12,315 nt of DNA from Acidobacteriaceae bacterium. Lineage in GTDB: Bacteria; Acidobacteriota; Terriglobia; Terriglobales; Acidobacteriaceae. Location: NCBI GenBank assembly GCA_030039895.1, contig JASHUR010000394.1, positions 1-12,315 on the forward strand, in the 5' to 3' direction. The stretch's first letter is position 1. Each line of letters starts with the position of its first letter. The translations under genes and the position numbers were made by a program. Shown in pieces: positions 1 through 5,026 of the stretch. Below the pieces are notes generated by a model. It was not told the origin of the DNA. It saw only the letters and a list, made by a program, of their open reading frames with translations, and made no database searches.

Positions 1-568
1 GGCGAACGGCGGTTTCGACCACTTTGAGATCGAGCGAGATGAGCTGCGCCACGATGCCGACGTAGACCATGTTCTTGACCAGCTTGCGCAGCTTGGCCTC
101 AGGGCAGACCTCCGCGGTGATCTTGTCAAATGGCACCGGATAGCAGACCACGTCGTCGCGATACTGTCTGAGGTTTGCGGCGTCTTCATAAATGGCCACT
201 GCGCCAGCAGGCAGCGAAAGTATGTCGTCCTTCGCCGTCTCGGCATTCATCGCAACCAGTATGTCGATTTCTTTCTTGCGCGCGACGTAGCCGTGCTTGC
301 TGGCGCGGATGGTGTACCAGGTGGGCAGGCCGGCGATGTTGGACGGGAAGAGGTTCTTGCCGCTGACCGGTATGCCCATGGCGAAGATGCTGCGCAGGAG
401 AACGCTGTTGGCAGACTGCGAGCCTGATCCGTTGACGGTGGCTACCTGTATGCTGAAATCGTTGATGACGGGCTTTCCTGCGGCCCTGGATGTGTCTTCT
501 TTGCTGCCTGTGATTTGCTGCCCAGCTTCAACGCCTGCGCTGTCGAGGGCAGCGTGTCCTGTCGCCAT
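1..568 (-). CDS. korA: 2-oxoacid:ferredoxin oxidoreductase alpha subunit with fused gamma domain, partial (C-terminus outside window)
   Basis: The minus strand from ATG at 568 is open to the window edge and gives 189 residues. After a variable leader of about 36 residues comes a segment typical of the gamma domain of pyruvate/2-oxoglutarate:ferredoxin oxidoreductases: NGSGSQSAN at about 46-54, then a KNLFPSNIAGLPTWYTIR segment at 71-88 and DILVAMNAET at 102-111. In the KorA family this domain is fused ahead of the thiamine-diphosphate-binding alpha domain, which would lie beyond position 1. The family forms a complex with a beta subunit and oxidatively decarboxylates a 2-oxoacid to acyl-CoA, reducing ferredoxin in the cytoplasm. 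The start is supported by a purine-rich GGGG about 10 nt upstream. Family assignment is firm; the exact substrate (2-oxoglutarate versus another oxoacid) is inferred and cannot be settled from this half. Confidence 0.85.
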   Translation of the reverse strand, partial: MATGHAALDSAGVEAGQQITGSKEDTSRAAGKPVINDFSIQVATVNGSGSQSANSVLLRSIFAMGIPVSGKNLFPSNIAGLPTWYTIRASKHGYVARKKEIDILVAMNAETAKDDILSLPAGAVAIYEDAANLRQYRDDVVCYPVPFDKITAEVCPEAKLRKLVKNMVYVGIVAQLISLDLKVVETAVR

Positions 569-616
569 GTGGCGGGATCCCCTTCTACGGTGAAGTTAAT
601 CTTTCCTGCTCTATTC

Positions 617-622
617 ATTATA
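617..622 (-). promoter_or_regulatory. Candidate -10 box upstream of the korA-like gene
   Basis: A perfect TATAAT hexamer lies on the minus strand in the 128-base gap between the aldolase gene and the korA-like gene, about 50 nt before the latter's start. No good -35 match is seen at the expected spacing (the bases there read ACGAAA). It suggests that the oxidoreductase gene has its own promoter rather than depending only on read-through. A single hexamer match can arise by chance. Confidence 0.35.
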
Positions 623-696
623 GCGACGCACCCCCGGGATTTCGTGTGACGGCGGTAACCGCGCGGATTCGTGCGGGGCGCCTGGCGCGCCGCGAT

Positions 697-1740
697 TCAG
701 TTGCGCAGGTCTGACATGACGTCTGCGACCTCTGCCTGCTGGGCCGCATTCAGGGAGACAAGTGGGAGACGTGGGCGGCCTCCGTAATATCCGTTTAAGT
801 CACATGCATACTTGATGCCCGGTACACCGTACTTTGCCAGCACCGTCTTCGACGCCTCCACCAGCCGCTGCTGCTTGACGGCGGCGAGCGCGGGGTCATT
901 CTCTTTCCAGGCGGTGTAGATCTCCTGGCAGGCCTGTGGAGCGGGCGAGGCAAGCGCGAGAATGCCGCCGGATGCGCCTGTCTGTAGCGAATCAAAGAGC
1001 TGATTCGCCGCGCCGGTGAGGACCTGAAATCCGACCTGCTTAGTGCGCGTAAGCTTGGTCGGCGCCGGCGGCGCAATCACAGTGGTCCCTCCCAGTGCTT
1101 CGGCAGAGACAAAGTTCTCGCGCGGTGTGGACATTGCCAGCGTCATGCGCGCGGTCAGTGCTGTGAAGATAGGGGTCACGCTCGTCTCGCGCAGCGGTGC
1201 ATGGCGTGTAGCCTGGACCAGAGCTGCGATGCGCACCACGTTGCCGCTTGAATCTTTAACGCCGATGATGTTGGCATGCTGCGCGAGCTCGGCGACGACC
1301 TCGACGGGCATCTCGTAGTGCGTGTACTTGGGAATGCTGTAGATGACGATGGGCAGCGGCGAACGGTCGGCCAGTGCACGGTAGTAGGTGAGCATGTCGA
1401 GACTGCTATAGGCAAAGTAGCTGGGTGTGCGGACGAGCAGAGCATCGTAGTGCTGATCGGCGGCGTACTCGGCCAAGTCGAGTGTGGCGGAGAGACTTTC
1501 ACGAGCGACACCGGCGAGGAGAACTTTCTCGGGCGCGGCGGCCTCACGCGCGTGATGCAGGACCTGGCGGGATTCGTCGTCGGTGAGCATGACGGCTTCT
1601 CCAGTCGAGCCCAGAATGGTCAACCCCGCGACTGGGGTGCGCGAATAGCGGTCGACGTTATGCTCCAACTTCTTCAGATAGAGCCGTCCGTCGGGATAGA
1701 ACGGAGTCGTGGCAGCGGGAAATACGCCTTCAAGCAGCAT
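697..1740 (-). CDS. Dihydrodipicolinate synthase superfamily aldolase/lyase with internal insertion
   Basis: This is a class I (Schiff-base) aldolase of the DHDPS/NAL superfamily, 347 residues against the usual 290-310. Visible hallmarks are GSTGEA at 44-49, the active-site tyrosine in IVIYSIP (Y134), the Schiff-base lysine in GVKDSSGN (K162), and a C-terminal GYYGGRPRLPL at 317-327 resembling 4-hydroxy-2-oxoglutarate aldolases. These enzymes condense or cleave pyruvate with an aldehyde or oxoacid in the cytoplasm. About 55 extra residues (roughly 181-236) lie between the helix after the lysine strand and the next strand, FQVLTGA. The start at 1740 is the first Met before the conserved GVFPAATTPF segment. 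The next gene on the strand is the oxidoreductase, 128 bases away. A role in lysine synthesis is possible but the C-terminal motif favours a HOGA-like or other lyase activity, so no symbol is given. Confidence 0.85.
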   Translation of the reverse strand: MLLEGVFPAATTPFYPDGRLYLKKLEHNVDRYSRTPVAGLTILGSTGEAVMLTDDESRQVLHHAREAAAPEKVLLAGVARESLSATLDLAEYAADQHYDALLVRTPSYFAYSSLDMLTYYRALADRSPLPIVIYSIPKYTHYEMPVEVVAELAQHANIIGVKDSSGNVVRIAALVQATRHAPLRETSVTPIFTALTARMTLAMSTPRENFVSAEALGGTTVIAPPAPTKLTRTKQVGFQVLTGAANQLFDSLQTGASGGILALASPAPQACQEIYTAWKENDPALAAVKQQRLVEASKTVLAKYGVPGIKYACDLNGYYGGRPRLPLVSLNAAQQAEVADVMSDLRN

Positions 1741-1823
1741 GCTTCGATTGTAGACGGGAGGGATGCCGCGCAGCGGTTGCCTCTACCTTGGAAACTGCCT
1801 ATGTTCGGCTTCGCGGAATGTCT

Positions 1824-1843
1824 CAGAGTCGTGTACGACTCTG
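1824..1843. repeat. Perfect 9-bp inverted repeat upstream of the aldolase gene
   Basis: The arms CAGAGTCGT and ACGACTCTG are perfect complements separated by 2 bases. The element lies 84-103 bases upstream of the aldolase start. The tight symmetry suits a dimeric regulator's operator; as RNA it would make a 7-bp stem with a 6-nt loop. No T-run follows on either strand, so a terminator is less likely. The function is not known. Confidence 0.5.
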
Positions 1844-1992
1844 GGCATGGGCCTGTGAGCCGGAGCTGGCGTTTTCAAGAGGCGGCGCGAACGGGACGCG
1901 CATGTTTTCCAAGAAGTTACAGACGATTCCTCGCACATATCTTCAAGATTTGAGACACAGACAACCGAAGTTCAGGCAGGGATGACGCTCCC

Positions 1993-2041
1993 CACACAAA
2001 CAAAGGAAGCTTGCTTAGGCTACTCGTCCAATGTTTGTGTG
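1993..2041. repeat. 10-bp inverted repeat just after the small ORF
   Basis: CACACAAACA at 1993-2002 is perfectly complementary to TGTTTGTGTG at 2032-2041, with 29 bases between them that hold a smaller AAGC-TT-GCTT palindrome. It begins four bases beyond the stop codon of the small minus-strand ORF at 2045-2284. It could be a weak terminator, though no T-run follows on the minus strand, or a protein-binding element. Confidence 0.5.
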
Positions 2042-2044
2042 AGG

Positions 2045-2284
2045 TTAGTGGTGGGAGCGCTGGCCTGAGTGCTCAGGGTTGGAACCGGGTTCGGGAAAGT
2101 CAGTGTCGCTTTCATCAAGGTAGTCGCGGAGGTGGGAACCAGACGTACGATGGGGGAGTTCGTACGAGAGGTTTCCGTGCAGATCAGGGCGTGCGGGGTG
2201 AAGCAAGGTGCGACCCGCAGGTTGGTCGGGCTCGAAGGCCCCCTTGCGGAAGTCGCTGTCGCAGCGCGTCTTTTGTCGATTCAC
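2045..2284 (-). CDS. Small hydrophilic hypothetical protein (79 aa)
   Basis: This open frame starts at GTG 2284 with AGGA 8 nt upstream and ends at TAA 2045. The product is not recognised. It is hydrophilic, without membrane segments or Cys pairs, and rich in Asp, Pro, His and Arg, with an acidic stretch DYLDESDTDFPEPG near residues 54-67. Codon third positions favour G/C as in the neighbouring genes, and the composition reads like protein rather than an antisense shadow. It lies 153 bases downstream of thpR on the same strand and is followed by an inverted repeat. There is no ATG start in this frame immediately upstream. The antisense frame 2069-2536 is the competing reading; it runs into the 3' end of thpR and looks less protein-like. 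The call rests on composition, the ribosome-binding site and position only. Confidence 0.4.
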   Translation of the reverse strand: MNRQKTRCDSDFRKGAFEPDQPAGRTLLHPARPDLHGNLSYELPHRTSGSHLRDYLDESDTDFPEPGSNPEHSGQRSHH

Positions 2285-2312
2285 GGCAGTTTTCCTGCTC
2301 TGGTTACACCCA

Positions 2313-2331
2313 AACCACCGTATGGGTGGTT
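2313..2331. repeat. Hairpin between thpR and the small ORF
   Basis: AACCACC and GGTGGTT form a 7-bp perfect stem with a 5-nt loop. On the minus strand it lies about 107 bases after the thpR stop and some 30 bases before the GTG of the small ORF. Its downstream flank on the minus strand is TTTGGG, which is not a convincing T-run, so it is at most a weak terminator of the tol-thpR transcript. Confidence 0.4.
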
Positions 2332-2437
2332 CTTGATGGTTAGTGCTTGGATGCAGATTAACGGTGGTGAGTTGATTGGCGGAGTGTGGATATTGCGGGA
2401 CGAGCGATCAGGGCATGTGGCCGGGAGCGGGATGGGG

Positions 2438-2986
2438 TCAGACGAGCGGGAAACGGTCGAGGATTTCGTACCGGGAACCGGAGGGGGTGGGAATGCTTTG
2501 ATACAAGACGAATTCGGTGGCGGTGAAGTCGACTGACGGCCGGTAGGGGCGGCTATCAAGCTGGGACCGGAGTGTGCGTAGGGAGCGCGCTCCAGTGCGG
2601 CCCTTGCTGCGGGCAAGGGTGATGTGAGGATGGTAGGGGCGAGTGTCGGGCTGGAATCCGCAAGGGAGGATGGCGGCGGTGACGCGCTGCTGAAGAGAGA
2701 GCAACTCGGGGGTGAGGGTGACCTGGGCGAAGAAGACGCCAACGCGGTCAAAGAAGCCGAGCGTTTCGAGAGCAATGAGAACAGGTGGGTGGCGCAGGGA
2801 ATGCATCGCCAAGAGGATGCTGGAGTGCTGCTCCGGCGAGACACTGCCGAGGAACTGCAGAGTGACGTGCCACGATTCAGGAGGATACCAACGCAGATTG
2901 TCGTTGGGGGACTGGTAGCGGAGGGAGATGCGGGAGAGCTGAGCGGCTGCGGCGGGTGGTAGCGGAATGCCGAGGAAGAGGCGCAT
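2438..2986 (-). CDS. thpR: RNA 2',3'-cyclic phosphodiesterase (2H phosphoesterase, LigT/ThpR family)
   Basis: The protein has the two HxTx motifs that define 2H phosphoesterases: HVTL at residues 40-43 and HITL at 121-124, about 80 residues apart as expected, with an N-terminal MRLFLGIPLP and a C-terminal segment typical of the family. These enzymes open 2',3'-cyclic phosphates on RNA and can seal 2'-5' bonds in vitro; the protein is cytoplasmic. Length is 182 residues, normal for the family. The start at 2986 is preferred over an in-frame ATG at 3007 because the family begins with the MRLFLG strand and because 3007 lies inside a perfect hairpin (2999-3028). It is the last recognisable gene of the minus-strand run that starts with tolQ, 55 bases after cpoB. 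A direct functional link to Tol-Pal is not established. Confidence 0.9.
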   Translation of the reverse strand: MRLFLGIPLPPAAAAQLSRISLRYQSPNDNLRWYPPESWHVTLQFLGSVSPEQHSSILLAMHSLRHPPVLIALETLGFFDRVGVFFAQVTLTPELLSLQQRVTAAILPCGFQPDTRPYHPHITLARSKGRTGARSLRTLRSQLDSRPYRPSVDFTATEFVLYQSIPTPSGSRYEILDRFPLV

Positions 2987-2998
2987 GGTGAGAGCTGA

Positions 2999-3028
2999 CT
3001 CCCGCATCTGGTGGTGAAGATGCGGGAG
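2999..3028 (-). terminator. 11-bp perfect hairpin between cpoB and thpR
   Basis: CTCCCGCATCT at 2999-3009 and AGATGCGGGAG at 3018-3028 pair perfectly around an 8-nt loop. It begins 13 bases beyond the cpoB stop and ends about a dozen bases before the thpR start; a second small stem, CGGC-TGAT-GCCG, abuts it at 3029-3040. No T-run follows on the minus strand, so it may be a Rho-linked 3'-end stabiliser or a partial terminator rather than a full intrinsic terminator. Confidence 0.5.
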
Positions 3029-3041
3029 CGGCTGATGCCGC

Positions 3042-3962
3042 CTAGTTATAGGCGGAGGGTTTGCGTGGGGTAATTCGGACGCCCATGCCGTTCAAGTGGC
3101 TGCGTGCCTGCTCGGCTTCGGGCGACTGCGGATAACGGTTGATGAGGTCGCGGAAATCATGGATAGCTTTGTCGCGCTGGTTGGCGCGCAGCTCGGCCTC
3201 ACCCTTGCGAAGCTGGGCTGAAGGCGCCTGGGCGCTGCCCGAGTACTGAGTGAGCACCTGCTGGTAGTTGTTGATGGCGCCCGTGAAGTCTCCCTGATGG
3301 AAAGCGATTTCGCCGAGGTAGAAGTAAGCGCTGGGGGCGAGGTTGTTCTGTGGGTAGGCCTGGAGGAGCTGCTGGAACTCGCCGGCGGCGACGTTGTAGT
3401 GAGCGCTGTTGTAGTCGGTCACCGCGCTCTGGTAGAGCTGATCAGCGGGCGGAGCTGAGGGAGCATTGCCTGCGGGCGCACCGTTGGCAGGCTGCGCGGG
3501 GCAGAGCTGGCCGTTGGGGCCGAGCTGTCCGGGCGGACAGGCGGGCGTTTGGCTCGCGGGCTGCGCCTGAACGTTCTGGAGCTGGGACTGGAGCGCCTGG
3601 AGGGTCTTGTTGATCTGATCGAGACGGGTCTTCACCTCGTCGACAGAGTCGTTGAGGTTCTGCACCTGGCCGGAGAGCTGGCTGTTGGCGTTCTGGTTAT
3701 CGCTGGTGAGCTGCTGCTGCAGGCCGTTCACCGCGATGGTGAGCTTATTCACGTTGTCAGAGGTCATCTGTATTGTGTGCTGGAGAACGGCCATGCTGGC
3801 GGCCTGGCTGTCCTGCAGATGCTGGAGCTGGTCCTGCATCTGCTGCACCTGGGTCTGAAGCTGGATGATCTCGTCCTTAGTGGAGGCAGCGTGGGCGCGC
3901 GGCGCCGGCAGGAGCAGGGCGAGGGCAACGGCGGCGGAGAGTGCAAGAGATGTTTTTTTCAT
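3042..3962 (-). CDS. cpoB: Cell division coordinator CpoB (YbgF-like, Tol-Pal associated)
   Basis: This is a 306-residue periplasmic protein. Domains in order: a Sec signal peptide (MKK, hydrophobic core, cleavage near AHA-AS at about 25/26); a long Gln-rich coiled coil at about 30-133; a Pro/Gly linker at 135-173 with two cysteines (C142, C154); and three tetratricopeptide-like repeats at about 174-292, containing the QLYQSAVTDYN, YLGEIAFHQGDF and YPQSPEAEQAR signatures of YbgF/CpoB. In the known family the protein binds TolA and coordinates peptidoglycan synthesis with outer membrane constriction. The start at 3962 is chosen because it begins the signal peptide and has AAGG just upstream; an upstream in-frame Met at 4016 would put 18 residues before MKK. 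It follows pal, but a strong terminator-like hairpin lies between them. The coiled coil is longer than in E. coli CpoB. Confidence 0.9.
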   Translation of the reverse strand: MKKTSLALSAAVALALLLPAPRAHAASTKDEIIQLQTQVQQMQDQLQHLQDSQAASMAVLQHTIQMTSDNVNKLTIAVNGLQQQLTSDNQNANSQLSGQVQNLNDSVDEVKTRLDQINKTLQALQSQLQNVQAQPASQTPACPPGQLGPNGQLCPAQPANGAPAGNAPSAPPADQLYQSAVTDYNSAHYNVAAGEFQQLLQAYPQNNLAPSAYFYLGEIAFHQGDFTGAINNYQQVLTQYSGSAQAPSAQLRKGEAELRANQRDKAIHDFRDLINRYPQSPEAEQARSHLNGMGVRITPRKPSAYN

Positions 3963-4055
3963 ATGCCTTGTCCGGGAGTGAGCTGTATGCTGAGGCACCG
4001 CGAAAGCCCCACTCATACTACATTGATCTTATCTCTGATGAAGTTATAGCAACAA

Positions 4056-4087
4056 AAACCCACGCCCCGAAAATGAGGCGTGGGTTT
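4056..4087 (-). terminator. Intrinsic terminator-like hairpin after pal
   Basis: AAACCCACGCC at 4056-4066 and GGCGTGGGTTT at 4077-4087 form an 11-bp perfect stem with a 10-nt loop. Read on the minus strand, the 3' arm runs into TTTTTGTTGC, a good U-rich tail. It lies 20 bases past the pal stop and about 90 bases before the cpoB start, so it should end or reduce transcription between the two genes. Confidence 0.85.
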
Positions 4088-4107
4088 CCTGATGAGGTAC
4101 AGGGTGG

Positions 4108-4884
4108 TTACTGGTCCATCGTGAACTGCGCGCGGCGGTTCTGCTGCCAGCAGCTCTCGTTTTCCTCTGTGCAGAATTGCTTCTCCTTGCCGTAGCTGAC
4201 CGTTCGGAGACGGTTGGGGCTGACACCGGCATTGACCAGAGCCTGCTTTGCTGCGTTGGCGCGGTTTTCGCCGAGCGCCAGATTGTACTCAATCGAGCCG
4301 CGGTCGTCGCAGTATCCGCCTATGACGACGTTGACGTTGGGATGCTGATTGAGGAAGCTGGCATCCTGCGCAACCACGCTTTGGGCATCAGGCCGGATGC
4401 TGTAGCTGTCGAAGTCGAAGAATACGGGTTTCACATTTTCCTCGAACTGCTGCTCAGTGAGGTTGGACTCCGCCATCGGGGCCGCCGGAGCGGTATTGAC
4501 GGTGACGTGGGCGGTGGCATTCGCGGTGCCTCCATCGCCGGTCGCGGTCAGGTTAAAGTCGGTGGACTCAGTCGGCGACACGGTGCGGGTTCCGGAGGTG
4601 GGCACGGGACCCAGGCCTTCGATGCTGGCGCTTGTGGCGTCCGTGGTGTGCCAGCTGAGCACGGTGCTTTGCCCGACGGTGATTGTGTCTGGAGTAGCTG
4701 TGATGCTGGCAGTGGGCGCAGGCGCGGAGGGTGCGGGTGGCGGAGGCGGTGGTGCCGCCTTTACCTTCTTATGGCAACCGGCAAGGGCGAGCGTAGCCAC
4801 GAGACCGGCGATAAGGGCGACGGTGCGGCGGTTTGCAGTACTTCGTCTGGCAAAGCTAATAGGATTACGGAATTCACTGAGCAC
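4108..4884 (-). CDS. pal: Peptidoglycan-associated lipoprotein Pal with Ig-like domain
   Basis: This is a 258-residue outer-membrane lipoprotein that anchors the membrane to peptidoglycan and binds TolB. An N-terminal Arg-rich region is followed by a hydrophobic segment and a lipobox LAGC, with the lipid-bearing cysteine at C37. Next come a Pro/Ala linker (about 43-57), an Ig-like beta domain (about 58-130, with ITATPDTITVGQSTVLSW), and the OmpA-like domain (about 152-258). The latter shows VFFDFDSYSIRPDAQ, GYCDDRGSIEYNLALGENRA with the putative diaminopimelate-contacting D193/R208 region, and NRRAQF near the end. The GTG at 4884 is chosen over the in-frame ATG at 4923 because AAAGGAGGAG sits 6 nt upstream of it, one of the best ribosome-binding sites in the window. 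Cysteines in the OmpA domain (C192, C238, C245) resemble those of Pal proteins outside the gammaproteobacteria. Confidence 0.95.
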   Translation of the reverse strand: MLSEFRNPISFARRSTANRRTVALIAGLVATLALAGCHKKVKAAPPPPPPAPSAPAPTASITATPDTITVGQSTVLSWHTTDATSASIEGLGPVPTSGTRTVSPTESTDFNLTATGDGGTANATAHVTVNTAPAAPMAESNLTEQQFEENVKPVFFDFDSYSIRPDAQSVVAQDASFLNQHPNVNVVIGGYCDDRGSIEYNLALGENRANAAKQALVNAGVSPNRLRTVSYGKEKQFCTEENESCWQQNRRAQFTMDQ

Positions 4885-4890
4885 GGCGTT

Positions 4891-4900
4891 CTCCTCCTTT
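4891..4900 (-). promoter_or_regulatory. Strong ribosome-binding site that sets the pal start
   Basis: AAAGGAGGAG on the minus strand lies 6 nt before the GTG at 4884 and inside the coding part of the longer in-frame reading from ATG 4923. It therefore decides for the GTG start. Confidence 0.8.
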
Positions 4901-4915
4901 AGGAGATATCTGTTG

Positions 4916-4934
4916 TTGGCCACTCACGGGCCAA
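4916..4934 (-). repeat. Hairpin in the tolB-pal leader
   Basis: TTGGCC and GGCCAA form a perfect 6-bp stem with a 7-nt loop, about 15 bases ahead of the pal ribosome-binding site. It may affect mRNA processing or translation of pal; no T-run follows, so it is not an intrinsic terminator. Confidence 0.4.
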
Positions 4935-4995
4935 TTGTTCGTTCAACCAAAGCAGAGCAGACGAGAGCGATTTCCCGGCTGCTTTGTGACACTAT

Positions 4996-5016
4996 TTACA
5001 ACTATTTCAGTTGCAA
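4996..5016 (-). repeat. Hairpin after the tolB stop, with repeated ACTATTT motif
   Basis: On the minus strand TTGCAACT and AGTTGTAA pair as an 8-bp stem with one G-U pair and a 5-nt loop. Overlapping it, ACTATTT occurs at 4991-4997, 5001-5007 and 5026-5032 (plus-strand reading), the first two one helical turn apart. The element lies in the 142-base tolB-pal spacer and may be a regulator site, a processing site or part of a weak internal promoter. Confidence 0.35.
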
Positions 5017-5026
5017 CTCGTTCCCA

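Larger units (their letters stand above)
1741..2044. other. Gene-poor stretch upstream of the aldolase gene
   Basis: No convincing coding region is seen on either strand in these roughly 300 bases. Plus-strand open frames that run through here are extensions of frames antisense to the aldolase gene. The stretch contains the two inverted repeats listed at 1824-1843 and 1993-2041 and presumably the aldolase promoter, but no clear -35/-10 pair was recognised. Confidence 0.5.

Noticed and set aside
677..691. GC-rich 5-bp stem just after the aldolase stop as a terminator
   Set aside because: The stem is short, no T-run follows on the minus strand, and such stems are common by chance in GC-rich sequence.
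697..1740. Naming the aldolase dapA (lysine synthesis)
   Set aside because: The superfamily is clear, but the HOGA-like GYYGG C-terminus, the large insertion and the lack of lysine-pathway neighbours do not support that specific function.
1276..1953. Long plus-strand open frame of 225 residues
   Set aside because: It runs antisense through the aldolase gene, which has clear family motifs on the other strand, and continues into non-coding sequence without recognisable domains.
2069..2536. Plus-strand frame of 155 residues in the gap before thpR
   Set aside because: It overlaps the 3' end of thpR antisense and is Gly/Val-rich in the manner of shadow frames; the minus-strand frame at 2045-2284 reads more like protein.
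2281..2844. Minus-strand frame of 187 residues
   Set aside because: It is Ser/Pro-rich low-complexity sequence in another frame of thpR, which has both HxTx motifs.
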